Assembly (NCBI RefSeq): GCF_963678635.1
Contig: NC_087068.1
Coordinates: forward strand, 19,269,789 to 19,331,788
From: Symsagittifera roscoffensis
Taxonomy: Eukaryota > Xenacoelomorpha > Acoela > Convolutidae
Length of the DNA: 62,000 bases
Reading direction: 5' to 3'
Position 1 is the first letter of the stretch. Each line of letters begins with the position of its first letter. Below, piece by piece: positions 51,411 through 62,000 of this stretch. Made by a program: the position numbers and the translations under genes. The notes beneath the pieces are model-generated. The model had not been told where the DNA came from and ran no database searches. It saw nothing but the letters and a program-made list of their open reading frames with translations.

Positions 51411-52108
51411 CTGCAATTAAATACTAGAAGCCTAATCAACATAGAGAGAAGAACTAAGCTAGCAAATGCAATTGCAGTTGGAAATTTTAATGTCATATGC
51501 TTAAGCGAAACTTGGCTGAACGAGAATATTCAATCATCAGAGCTTTTTCTAAGTGAATATAACATCTATAGATCTGATAGAGCTATTGTGAGTGGTAAAA
51601 ACTGTCACGGAGGCAGCCTAATAGCTGTCAAGAATAGTCTAATTACCGAGGACTTATCCACCAAACATGACATTCCTGATTCATGTGTGCTATGTAGTAT
51701 AAAACTTCATCAAACTGAAATGATAATTGGCTCATTCTACAATCCGCCAAAAAACAGTAATTACAGATACAAAGTGCATGAATTTGAACAACTGATCAAA
51801 GCCATTCCTAAAAACAAACCGCTTCTCTTTATGTGGGGATTTAAATTTCCCAGAAACAAACTGGAACACCCTCACCAGTACTGACGAGGAAGAAAACCAA
51901 ATACTGCAAATTTTTGAATATGGACTCTTTAGGCAGGCGATAGATTTCCCAACATGTGTGAAGAACATACTAGACGTAGCCTTTTATCGGAATTGCTATA
52001 CAAGTGCCGAACAAGATTTTAACGTTTCCAAGATTTATGACTGCTCAGATCACAATGCCATAATGTTTTTTATTGAATGCACGGTATCAGAGCCGAAACC
52101 ATACTTGG
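51411..52108 (+). pseudogene. LINE apurinic-type endonuclease domain
   Basis: After the ORF1 stop the frame encodes Leu-Asn-Thr-Arg-Ser-Leu, Ser-Glu-Thr-Trp-Leu (catalytic Glu), Gly-Ser-Phe-Tyr-Asn-Pro-Pro and, after a one-base shift near 51833, Asn-Phe-Pro and Ser-Asp-His-Asn (catalytic Asp/His). These are the blocks of the LINE endonuclease that nicks target DNA. No ATG precedes it, so it belonged to a longer ORF2. Confidence 0.85.
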
Positions 52109-52758
52109 AAAATTTTGTGTCGGGCGATTTTAGTTGGAAGGTACACATTGAAACAAGATTAAAGAAGGCAAACCAAGTACTGTACCTCCTGAGAAGAAAC
52201 CTATCAGCAAAGATAAATACGTTTGTAAAGTTAGGTCTATATAAGTCACTAATACTCCCAGTGTTATTATACGGACTCTCATGTACACATATATTGAGGG
52301 GGGATCAATTGCAGTTGGAGCGATTTCAAAAGAAAGTAATCCGTTGGATCACTGGAAATAAAACGGGAGTGTACATCAACGAATTACGCTTGCTAAACAT
52401 TTTACCCCTGCCCATGTTCATCCAGCTAAATAACATCTTACTTCTTGCCAGTCTTGATTCTAATGAACGAAATGAAATAGTGTTAAACAGGCGAACCACA
52501 CGGGCTAGAAATACAGAAATTTTTGAGATGCGAAAAGTGAGAACGGAAAAAGCGAGAAACGAATTGGTTTTCAGAACCAGTAGGATTGTAAATCGATTAG
52601 AACCATATATTCATTTTGATAAACGAATTGGCCTCAAGACGAGAATTTTAAACACGATGTGGAAATTTGTAAACGAGAGATTTTCAGAAATGACAACGTG
52701 CACGTGGCAATTATTCTGTGATTGTATCACGTGCAGAAACAAGTGGACATTGTTTTAG
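52109..52758 (+). pseudogene. C-terminal part of the LINE RT protein
   Basis: Continuous with the end of the endonuclease frame, it encodes Trp-Lys-Val-His-Ile, Lys-Ala-Asn-Gln-Val-Leu-Tyr, Tyr-Gly-Leu and a basic tail with Cys-Asp-Cys-Ile-Thr-Cys. This is the thumb and post-RT region typical of CR1/jockey-like proteins. All catalytic RT motifs are absent. The deletion left the frame open. Confidence 0.8.
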
Positions 52759-52804
52759 AGAAGACGCCGGGACCAAGAATCCCAACAGCAGTGCTGTGAA
52801 TCCC

Positions 52805-52827
52805 CAACAACAACAACAACAACAATA
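52805..52827. repeat. (caa)n 3' tail of the LINE
   Basis: Seven caa-type triplets directly after the short 3' UTR. Microsatellite tails are common at the 3' ends of CR1-type LINEs. Confidence 0.8.
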
Positions 52828-53599
52828 TGGATAATGGGCAACTGGGATAAGAGCTATAAACAAAGACTAACTGAACTGAGACTGCTTCCATTATCGTATT
52901 ACTTTGAACTACATAATCTGTTCTTGCGTGCTCAATTTCTTGAAAATTCGAATAAATCCACTATAAGTTGGTTAGCAACTAGTTAAAGACCAATTCAGGT
53001 TGTAATTGTTTTTCAAAAAACCGGGATTGTTTTTCATCGGGTTCGTTTTTTTGTTCTAGTTTCTGTCGGTTCATTTTTTTATGAAACGCCAGTTTTTTAT
53101 TGGCTTATTTTCTACAGTCTGTGTTCTGTTCCAATTTCAAACCTTTTTTTTTTCTATAACTAAAAGTTCCGTAATTTCTAAATTTACCAAGTCTGATTTT
53201 GGGCTATTTTTTTCTTTTCTTTTAATTATTTAAACAGTTTCATTTTGTTGTATCGGCGCAGTCATTTTTTATTGCATAATTTTAAGAGCAATTTTGTTCG
53301 CATGCGTTTGTTTCAGATAGGATGAGTCGTATTATTTTAAAAACTTCATGAAATTTTTTATGACAACAGTTTTGTTTTCGGCTCAAACAGGTTTCGAACT
53401 AAAATTTGATGCCACTCACTAATTAATTTTCAATTTTAAAAGGATATTTATGGACTTCTTTCTATAAACCATGTTGGGTTTTTTGCAGCATCTTCTCGAA
53501 TTTTTCAAGTGTTTTTTCAACTTCATTTTTCAGTTTTTTTTTCAATTTTTGGTTCGAGTCTGACCAGGACCTGTTTTTTTTTCAACGGAAAATTCTGTT
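52828..53599. other. Intronic T-rich sequence
   Basis: No gene is seen. It contains motifs related to the start of the macro-satellite downstream, but no clear unit. Confidence 0.4.
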
Positions 53600-56500
53600 A
53601 CAAAAAATTGTCGGCTGATTATTTGTCTACTTATCTTTTGTCGACTTAATAGTCACATCTTGGAATTTTTTTTCCAAGCACTTTTTTTATTGTTTGATTT
53701 ACGCCTACATTTTGTAATTTTGCTTATGTTGACTTCATATTTCCTTTGTTTTTTTTGCAATAAAAAATTTCCCCGGCCAAAATTATTTCGGCCTATTTTT
53801 CGTTCTTGAAATTCCATTTTTATAGTTTTGGAATTTTTTTCTCTGTTTGCAAAAGTTTTAGTTCTTCTAGGAAACTTTCAAAAAAGTAATATCAATTGAA
53901 AACCCGTTTATTCCACTGTGTGCCTGCATACTCTTCTAGAGTCTTTTTCACTTGACCCTTCTGACTACAGCCTTCGAAAAAGTGTGGGGGAATATTTGAA
54001 ACTCGAAAACTACCTCTCTCAAGTATGAGTTATTGGTTTCAACGGATAGAACTATTTTGAAAACCTCCACTGCATAATTGGCTACGACCAGTTTTTTTTG
54101 CACTAAAATTATGGCCCTCGCAGTAGTCAGTAGTCAACTTTTTGGCTTTTGACCGTTTTGTGGATTTTTGACGTTTCTGGAAAACTACTCTCCCAAATCT
54201 GACATTGGGGTTCAATAAGATAACGGGCAGTGGGAAGTTCCTCTTCATTAGCGCTACTAACAAAAAATTTTACACAAGAAGTTATTGCCCTCTGAAAAGT
54301 CAAATTTTTGGTTTTTTGACCGTTTTCTTGAACTTTTTGAATATTCTCGAAAAATACCCTGATTTACCTGAGATTTTGGGTACAATTTTTAGAATCGGTT
54401 TCGGGAAATTTAAAATTGTTCGCTTATGCGACTACGCAGAAATTTTTTGACTCCAAAAATTTTGCCCTTCGAAAAGGATAAATTTTGAAGGTTTTTACTT
54501 TTTCAAAAACTACCCTCCCTAATATGAGATTTTGTGTTCAAATGAAATTACAGATTGAGTAAATCCCTTCTGAATAACGTTTATGTATAATTTCTTTACA
54601 CAAGATGCTGTTTCTCGGAATCGTCAAGTTTTTGATTTGTTGACCGTTTTTCTTACTGTTCTCATAGGACAGTAACTAACAATATAGGTTTAATCGAAAG
54701 AACAGGTTGTTAAAAGCCTTTCTTTCAAATTAGCTATGCCCAGTTTGTTTTAAAGAAATATGGCCTTCAAACTAGTCAAAGTTGTGAAACTTTGACAGTT
54801 TTTTGGAAACTAATTGACTTTACGCGAAAACTACCGGGCCAATTCTCAGGTTGTGTTCAATCGAGAAACCCGGCCTTGAAAATCTTTTCTGATTAAGTGG
54901 CCCTAACCTGCTTTTTGCAGAAAATCTTTCTGGATTTTGGAAAGTTTTTCAAAGTTATTTAAGAACTTTCGACAGTTTTATAGAAACTTTTTTGAAATTT
55001 AAAATTTACACAATTAAATCTGAGATGAAAAGTTCCATTGAAAGAATGAGTTGCAATAATTGATCCATCAGAAACATTGTTACCTTAATTTTCTGTAAGA
55101 GAAATTTTATCTCCTCGGGAAAATTGATTATCTCAAATTTTTTTTACTATTCTCAATTTTTTTTAGTAGAGAAACAATTAATGTTTTAGGCAGTCCAATT
55201 TTTGAAATCGTGCCGCATCAATATAGCAAACTCATTCAATATTAAACGCTTGTCATCAGCTTTAGCTGGGCGTGTAGCTGTTTTATCGAGATTTAAGAAA
55301 AGTTTCGTTCACCTAGTTTTTTTCAAAATCAAACATTTTTAAAAAATAATGTTTGTTTTTAGTTTGTATTGGATCGCAAGTTTCAAATGTTTCAAATTGA
55401 AAATGCTCTTTTTAAATGTTTTTGTTTGACTGATCATGTTCGGCGGATTTATTTTGTCGGCTTAGTTGTCACATCTGTTTTTTTGCCCTTCAAACAGTTT
55501 TCATAGAGTTTTAAAGTCTTTTTCAATTTATTTCTGTAATTTGAAAATTTACTATCCCTGCTTTTGTTGTTCTCGTTTTTTTAGTTTTGCTTAAAAGCTG
55601 CATTCGAGGAAACCGTTTTTGGCTTATTATTTATTGGTTTTTGACATATTTTGGCGTTATTTGATACTTTTAAAAGTTCTCTTACAAAATCTTTTTTTTT
55701 TCGGCTCAACTGGTGGTTCGGCTTCGTAAGTTTTGTTCAGTTGCAAAATTTGAATTTCAATTGTCGTGCTTGGCGTGTTTTCCTAGGTATTATGAAAGTT
55801 TATTGAATCTGGTTTTTTTTCAGACGCTTTGAAAAATTTTAAATATTTTTGCAAAAATTTTTCTCAACAACACTGCCGATTTTCAAACAAGGGTATCCAT
55901 AGAAAGACAGCCTACAATCTTGTGTGCCTGCATAATTCCCTGGTCTCTTTATCCTTTCCCTCTTTATCTCTACAGCCTTCAAAAAGTCTGAAATTTTGAC
56001 CGATGTTGACTTTTTCGTTTTCTCAACTAGCATACCGAAACAGATATTGGTTTCAATTAGTAGAACAGTTTTGAAAAGTGCCCCTCCATAACCGGCTACG
56101 TCCAAACTTTTTTACACGTAAATTGCTGGCCCTCGGAATAGTCAACTGTTTGATTTTCTTTAACCGTTTTTCGATTTTTTTTCCGAAAATTAACCTCTCA
56201 AACCTGAGATTGAGTGATCAAAGGAGTTAACGAGTAGTAAGAAGCTACCTGCATTAGCGGTTACTCACCTTTTTTCACACAAAAAGTTATTTTCCTCGAA
56301 AAAGACCTTTTTTTAGCGTTTTTAAAATTTTATGAATTTTACTGATAAATACCCTCCCATATATGTGAGTATGGGTTTATCAGAGAATCGGGTCGTTGGA
56401 AGTTCTTTTGCATACGCTTCTACGACCAAATTTTTTGACACAAAAAATTATAGCCCTCGGAAAAATCAAAGTTTTGATTTTTGACAGTTTTTGAAATTTT

Positions 56501-57850
56501 TTGACTGTTTTCGAGAACTACTCTACCAAACCTAGGTTTTTGGGCTCAATCGAAAATACAGGTTGCGTGAATTTCTTCTGCACAAGCAGCTACCTCCATT
56601 TTTTTTAAAAATAAAAAACTACGATTCTCGGGATTGTCAACTTACTGATTTGTTGACTTTTTTTGGTTTTTCTCAATAACTATCCAGCCAAATCTGATAT
56701 CATATTTTACTCGACACAACAGATTGTTGGAAGCTTACCTTTTTATTTTGCTACGCCCAATTTATTTTACAAAAGTTATGGCCTTGAAACGAGTGAAAGT
56801 TTTGAAAAATGGACGGTTTGAAGTTTTTTTTACTATACTCGAAGATTACCGTTCCAATTCTCAGTTTAAGTGTTCAATCGAGAAACCCGGTTTTGCGAAT
56901 CTTCTCATTTTTATCAGCCTCGGCAGCCCTTTTTTCATCCAAAAAAAATTAAGGATTTCGTTAAGTCAAGTTTTTGAACTTCGACCGTTTTCTAGAAACT
57001 TTTTGGATTTTCTTTAAAAAAAACTACCCTATCAAATCCCGATGAAAATTTCAATCGAAAGAAGCGGTTGCGCAAAGGTTATGTCTTGGGGAAAATTCCA
57101 AAATCTAAAAAAAATTTCATTCTGACTTACTTTAGTTGCGAAACATCTAATGTTTTGGGCAAATCCAATTTTTGAAATTACGCGTTTCGTCCCGCATCAG
57201 TAGAACAGATTCAAAAAATATCAAATACGTACCGGCAGCTTTAGCTGGGACCTCAACGACTTGTGCTTTTTTATGATTGGTTTGTATCGCCGCTGTGTGC
57301 AAAGCTCTGTTTCGCCTCTTAGCTTCAAGAAAGAGCAAGATTTGATAAATTGGAGAGTCACCCTGTCTTGTAAGGGTCTTGTTATCGGGAACTAGATTTT
57401 TTTCTTGTCAACAGCTTATCTTACATGTGAAGTTGAAGTTCAAGTTACTTTTCTAAGGAAACTCCTAGACTGCTTCCCACTTGGCTATAAATTGAAATGG
57501 ACTTTTGTTTGTCTTCTTATGCTTTGTCGGCTTAGTAACCTCATTGCCGAATTTTCGTAGTTGATGCAAATGTTTTTGGTGTATTCCTATAAAATGTAAA
57601 AGTAATAGTCCGGACCAGTATTAAGTTTAAAAACCAGTCTTGAAACTTAATGAATGGCTCACAAATTTTATGCCAACAATTGCTTATGGCATTTTTTTGT
57701 TTTCGGCTCAAATAGCGGCTGTTTTTGACTCGTTGAACCCATTGTTGGCTTAGTGGCGACTTGTTAAAAAAATAATGACATATTTAATGCTGTTTGTTGT
57801 GTTTCTTGGTTATTAAACTGGTTTTTTTTCCCAAAAATGCTTTTTTAGAT
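53600..57850. repeat. Macro-satellite, ~1.8-2.1 kb period, built from ~150-170 nt subunits
   Basis: The marker gtcgacttaatagtcacatc and its variants begin successive units at ~53635, ~55449 and ~57521. A marker with tgtgtgcctgcata recurs at ~53920 and ~55920. Inside each unit, subunits with cgaaaactaccctcccaaat followed by a pyrimidine-rich stretch and ttttgaccgtttt repeat about seven or eight times. Divergence is high, so the array is old. Open frames in it are not protein-like. Confidence 0.75.
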
Positions 57851-57883
57851 TTTGTTTTTTCCGTCCTATTTTCTATTCGCTAG

Positions 57884-58532
57884 CTTGCAATTCTATGCTT
57901 GCGTTGTATCAGCAAATGTGTTGCAAATTAACATGGTGGGAATCATCTGCGGTATTTCTACAGCAACGGACTGTTTTTCGTTTAGGTGTTTCCCCGGAAA
58001 GTATTCAAAGTTGCGCAAAAGATATAAGGCTGAACCAAAGTCAAGCTTTGTCCTCGGCTCACCATACACTTCTTTCAAAACGTCTACGAAAACTCACAAG
58101 CCATGTGGCTGCTTACTATTCGACATTGCGAAGCAAGGAGTCAAATAGCAGCTGTATCAGAAGTATACCTGCCGCAAGCTGCAGAAGAAGGTCTCAGATC
58201 TCTCAAGAACTGGGAAAACAGAGGAAAATCGGCAATGCGTCCGCGGCAAACGTCAATACAGAGTCGAGTTTGGAGGCGCATAATCCATTTAATGTCGCCC
58301 TTGGTAAAAGCGCATTGAGTTTTGCCTTCAATTTTCTCAAAAGGTGCTGGAGGTCCAACCATGTCGAAGATCATCACATGTGTGGTAGTCTGCTCCATGA
58401 CTGTCTGGAAGCATTCGAGAGTATCCCGGTGGCTTCTTTGTTTGGTCGGCACAAGGTTCAAGAACCAGTGAATGGACCGCTTATTGAGATTGCCCATCGC
58501 TCAATTCAGTTTCTCGAATCTTGTCTACAAGG
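57884..58532 (+). CDS. Host gene, exon 3
   Basis: Acceptor ttcgctag; the frame enters with two bases that complete the codon left open by exon 2. It stays open for 649 nt to a gttagc donor in phase 2. The protein is Ser/Leu-rich and helical, ending Glu-Ile-Ala-His-Arg-Ser. The minus strand is also open over much of this block (58141-58497), so the strand assignment rests on phase agreement with both neighbours. A shorter version ending at an aaggtctc donor (58189) would also keep phase. Base composition is clearly less AT-rich than the flanks. Confidence 0.5.
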
Positions 58533-59010
58533 GTTAGCCTCGAGTTTTATTTTATTTTATGCACCTTAGAGTATGCGAAATTGAAATATGGACATGACCA
58601 CAGTAATTCGAGTATTATGTTACTAATTGTATCAGGTGAATAAAAAATTGTTTATCTGGTTGAATTAGTGTATGAAACGTATAATGGTGTGGTTAGCAAC
58701 TAATATGAAATAAATTTTATATGTACCGGGATTAAAACAGAATGAATTGATATGGAGTAAAAGTATAGGATCCGGGATATCGTACCAAACGAGGCTTGTA
58801 ATTGGAGAACAGTGGACTGCACTCCTGAGTTGATCTGAAAAGTTGGCCTTTTTGTAAAACCTGAAAGCTTTTGTTACATAATTTGAGGTTTTATGTAAAT
58901 TTTCATGACATATTTTTAAGATATACTGGAATTTATTGTTTTCTTTCCGATTTTTGGTTCACATCCAAAGGTCTGAACGAATAGATTATATATGTTTGAT
59001 TGTGACGCAG

Positions 59011-59312
59011 GAAAAGTGATGCTGTGAATGGAACTGCAAGTGGGTGTGGGAGTGGACTGAAGGTTCCTCTCAGTGACAGATGCCTGTGTGTTGCTGTGAG
59101 GATGGAACTTGGTCTGCAGTTGGGATCACTAGCAGACACTCTGAGAGTGATTAAGTTCTTACTGCAACTGTGGAGTCAACGAGAGGAGAGAGAAGAGAGG
59201 TCAAATGAGAACATCATTAGAAGTCAAGTGCATACACAGCACACTAGTCCAGTTGGGAGTGCAACTGGCGAGGGAGATCAATGCCAGGGATCGGAAAGTG
59301 CTCAAAGAGAAA
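59011..59312 (+). CDS. Host gene, exon 4
   Basis: Acceptor gacgcag, donor gtaaga, 302 nt. Its first base completes the codon from exon 3, and it leaves one base. It encodes Val-Arg-Met-Glu-Leu-Gly-Leu-Gln-Leu-Gly, a hydrophobic helix and a Glu/Arg-rich stretch. A second frame is open across its 3' half up to 59350. It could be skipped, because exon 2 also fits exon 5 in phase. Confidence 0.5.
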
Positions 59313-59501
59313 GTAAGAGATACAATAAGAAAAACCAAAAAGGAGTTTAGAAGAAAATGATGGTACTTCATTTCGTTGAATAATGATCGAAAACATTCCG
59401 CAGAAAATGATTAATACAGCTCAACCTTCAAAAGTAATTTTTAATAGTTTTCATGCCTTTGAAATCAAAAATGCCTGTGTAATCAGTAAGTTTTTTTAAA
59501 G

Positions 59502-59632
59502 GTCTGAACGAGCACACGACGACCAGAAGTCTTAAAGCTGCGCCACTTGCAAAACAGCTCAAGAGGTTCTCGAATTCTCTCAGCCTACAGAATCCGAAGT
59601 CACATGGCAGTTTGGACCAGTCAGAGGAGTTT
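59502..59632 (+). CDS. Host gene, exon 5
   Basis: Acceptor tttttttaaag, donor gtaagc, 131 nt, entering with two bases and leaving in phase 0. Ser/Lys-rich, ending Gln-Ser-Glu-Glu-Phe. Confidence 0.65.
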
Positions 59633-60399
59633 GTAAGCGACATGTCATTCAATTATCGATAAAAGAATTTTGAACACTATGTAATTTACATTAAAAAAAT
59701 GAACTCCATTGTAACGCAAGGTGAAAACTAGGCACCAAATAATGGAATTTAGTTAAGCTTTCATTCGAGAATATCGGTGTTGTATTCTAATCCACTGCCT
59801 TAACAGAGATTCTAAAGAAATGACAAAACTTATGAATTCTAATTTGACTGATATTAACCGCGATTAACTAAATTATCTTACTGACAGCTCGATTGGAAGC
59901 GTTATTGCTATGACAGTTTTTAAGTGTAAAAGGACGAGGTGATTTCACTTATGGTTTTTTTCATTTGTTTTTTTTTCCGGAAAGGTTGTTTTTTCGCGGT
60001 TAGACTATGATTTCTTTTTAAGTTCAGTTCATTTCCTTTGTTAAAAGGAAGGTAAACTCCATATCAAACACCAAAACTGAAAAGGTGACAAATATTATGA
60101 ATAACTTATATTTTCAAAAATGGAGTTTAATTTTCTGAATTCCCAGCGGAATAAAAAAAATACATATTGATTCAATTTTCTTTAACACGAAAAAAGGCCC
60201 AATCAGAAACAGTATTTGAAATTCAAAGTGCTTCAACGTGATATAATTTTTTCGATTTTGGAATCCTCAAAACTGTCCAAAAATGTTCAATCTACGTTTT
60301 TGCGGTTTCTCTGTTCTTTTACACGTTTCCGACTGTGTTGGCTATGTTAGTTATGTTGGCCAGTTTGAATAAAAAGTATTCAGTTTTTTTGCTGTTCAG

Positions 60400-60620
60400 A
60401 TTTATGGAGTTGAAGATATGACTGTGAGCGAAATGTTCCTTTGCAATTTCTCTCTGCCTGTCAATGAAAACAGTAATGACCTATCCAGCAGAAACCAGCT
60501 AGTTCCATTAAATGAAGCCGCTTCATACATAGCGTGTCATCTGGATATATCTGCCAATTATTCACTGCCAAAAAACGCAACAACTGCATCTGGTCATCAC
60601 AATCCCGCAAATGATCTAAG
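60400..60620 (+). CDS. Host gene, exon 6
   Basis: Acceptor tttgctgttcag, donor gtatct, 221 nt, entered in phase 0 and left with two bases. It encodes Ile-Tyr-Gly-Val-Glu-Asp-Met and several Asn-x-Ser/Thr sites. Confidence 0.75.
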
Positions 60621-60820
60621 GTATCTAAAATGACAAAGTGAATTTTCACCTAATTATATCTGTTTTTTTTTTCAGGAAAGTCCTCAAATTTTTTTACATT
60701 GAGAGTATTAATTTTGGCTACTTCAAGTTAAGTGCTAGCCATGCTTTTTTGGTAAATTTAATACTCTGTGTGGGTCTATGACGAGGAGTTTTTTTGACAC
60801 GCCGTATTTGGTATTTATAG

Positions 60821-61001
60821 TTTCGATTACGAAGTGTTGAGCAGTGGCTCCTGCGAGGAAACTTCAGACGTAAGGGACTTCCTGCAAAGTGGCGAGAGAG
60901 TGTCTAGATGCTGTGAGACTAAAAGTTACTCATTCTTCCTCATGCAAGACGGATCTCTCTTCTGGCGTCGGAGGAACTCGCCATTCGCTCTTACAAAACA
61001 G
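60821..61001 (+). CDS. Host gene, exon 7
   Basis: Acceptor gtatttatag, donor gtgatt, 181 nt. The first base completes a Ser codon with exon 6. It encodes Phe-Asp-Tyr-Glu-Val-Leu and, near the end, Phe-Leu-Met-Gln-Asp-Gly-Ser-Leu-Phe-Trp. It leaves in phase 0, so the gene continues, probably beyond the window. Confidence 0.75.
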
Positions 61002-61489
61002 GTGATTAGCGTTTAAAATTAGAAGCAATTTATACGATTCCAGTTTTCTGGTATCAATTTCTAATGCAGTCCGCATAAAAAAAACAAATGCTGAAGAACG
61101 CTCGTTCTACCATTAACTATTGTGTATTCTGAACTTCTGGAAAAATTTGCGGTTTAAGGTTAAAGCTGCTTGCCGGTCCTAAATAGTGAGACAGCGTGTT
61201 CAGGTGATGTAAAAGGGTTTTGCTTTAATCAAAAATATGGGAAGGAATCTGGAAATTGTTAAAGTTCAATATTAAAGCAAGAGAAATTTCTTGTAAGAAA
61301 CGTTGTTTACGGAGAAAAGTCTAGTTCTCGATTATAAGACACATGCCTTCGCAAGTGTAATTACTTTAAACCAAACCCCCAATTGTTTTGAGCCCATAAA
61401 CAATTCGTAACGAGGTTTTCAAAAATAAGGAGAAGCAATGAGATAAAGGCCCAAAAACAAGGTTTTCACTTTTTGCAAAAAATTTCGAT
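61002..61489. other. Intronic sequence after exon 7
   Basis: AT-rich. No further exon is found that continues the frame. Confidence 0.4.
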
Positions 61490-62000
61490 TTTCAAAAAAT
61501 AAGTGTCCATGGAACGACCGTTTACTCCCATGTGGGCGTGAAAAGTCTTCTAGTCTCTTCTTACTTAACTTCCACTGTGTACAGCTTTTGAAAAATCTGT
61601 GGGGGAACATTTGACCCATATTTTTGATTTTTTTTTTCGTTTTCTCGAAAACTACTTCTCTCAAATTTGAGTTTTGGTTTCAATGGACAAAATTTTTTTG
61701 AAAACCTGCATAAGTGGCCACGGCCAATTTTTTTGCATATTTTGTGGATCTTTTTGACTGTTTTGTGGATCTTTCGACTTTTCTCGAAAACTATTCTCTC
61801 AAATCTGATATTGTTAGTTCAATGAAATAAAAGGTATTGGAAGCTTCTCTAGTTTAGTGGACTATAACATAAGTTTTACACAAGAAGTTATCCCGCTCTG
61901 AAATGTCAAATTTTTGATTTTTTGACAGTTTTTTTTAAACTTTGAATATTCTCGGAAACTACACTGTCATACCTGAAATTTTGGCTTCAATTCTCAGAAC
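61490..62000. repeat. Partial third block of the macro-satellite
   Basis: It begins with the segment resembling ~53890 and ~55890 (tactcccatgtgggcgtgaa) and continues into the cgaaaactacttctctcaaa subunits, running off the window. It shows that the family is dispersed beyond one tandem block. Confidence 0.7.

Larger units (their letters stand above)
49700..52827 (+). mobile_element. CR1-like LINE with most of its RT deleted
   Basis: In order: SGNH esterase, a PHD-type ORF1, an apurinic-type endonuclease, the C-terminal part of an RT protein, and a (caa)n tail. This order matches CR1-type LINEs with an esterase. The catalytic RT domain is absent: the endonuclease C-terminus is followed within ~30 codons by the post-RT region. 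The frames left are nearly intact, so decay is recent. It lies in the sense direction inside a host intron. Confidence 0.8.

Noticed and set aside
58141-58497. 118-codon minus-strand frame as a separate gene
   Set aside because: It overlaps exon 3 of the plus-strand gene, whose phase agrees with both neighbouring exons. Not fully excluded.
60676-60750. Additional exon between exons 6 and 7 after a strong tttttttttcag acceptor
   Set aside because: It joins exon 6 in phase but leaves in a phase that does not fit exon 7, whereas exon 6 to exon 7 fits directly.

Overview
This 62 kb window is eukaryotic and almost certainly from an animal with an AT-rich, transposon-loaded genome. It has spliced exons with GT...AG boundaries, a CR1-like LINE, a Penelope-like element, a Ty3-type retroelement and satellite arrays. 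There is no bacterial gene organisation. I cannot name the species; an invertebrate is most likely from the mix of element families.

Region 1 (1-19.9 kb): a decayed ORF, called ORF-B here and related to the third ORF of the large retroelement in region 2, is split by a ~16 kb foldback structure. Its two arms (1227-5935 and 13899-18208) are inverted copies of each other. Each arm carries subterminal repeats, a minisatellite and an outward-pointing, apparently spliced C2H2 zinc-finger gene. The ~8 kb centre (5936-13898) holds several unrecognised, mostly decayed genes and a ~1.6 kb tandem segmental duplication with 30-nt minisatellites. This is the least explained part of the window.

Region 2 (21.6-46.2 kb): a very large Ty3-type retroelement. 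Long LTR-like repeats flank Gag with two CCHC knuckles, protease, RT/RNase H, integrase, a C-terminal extension that resembles a macro domain, a 1289-codon ORF-A with SGNH-hydrolase-like blocks, and ORF-B. The element is dead: it has frameshifts, in-frame stops and a ruined RT catalytic box. The terminal repeats lie in an unusual order (A-B-C at the left, B-C-A-B at the right). They contain dispersed copies of CCGGAGGGGTC and overlap a short inverted-repeat element.

Region 3 (46.2-48.6 kb): Penelope-like sequences. A minus-strand 515-codon ORF has RT and GIY-YIG domains, with a complete PHD finger inserted between RT motifs B and C. A plus-strand GIY-YIG remnant lies tail to tail with it.

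Region 4 (49-62 kb): a spliced plus-strand host gene of unknown function. I find seven exons whose reading phases all agree. Its second intron holds a CR1-like LINE (SGNH esterase, PHD-type ORF1, endonuclease, most of the RT deleted) and a macro-satellite with ~1.8-2.1 kb periodicity that is itself built from ~150-170 nt units.

Most coding sequence here belongs to mobile elements. SGNH-like and PHD-like modules recur in unrelated elements. All domain calls were made by eye from motifs; no database search or alignment program was run.
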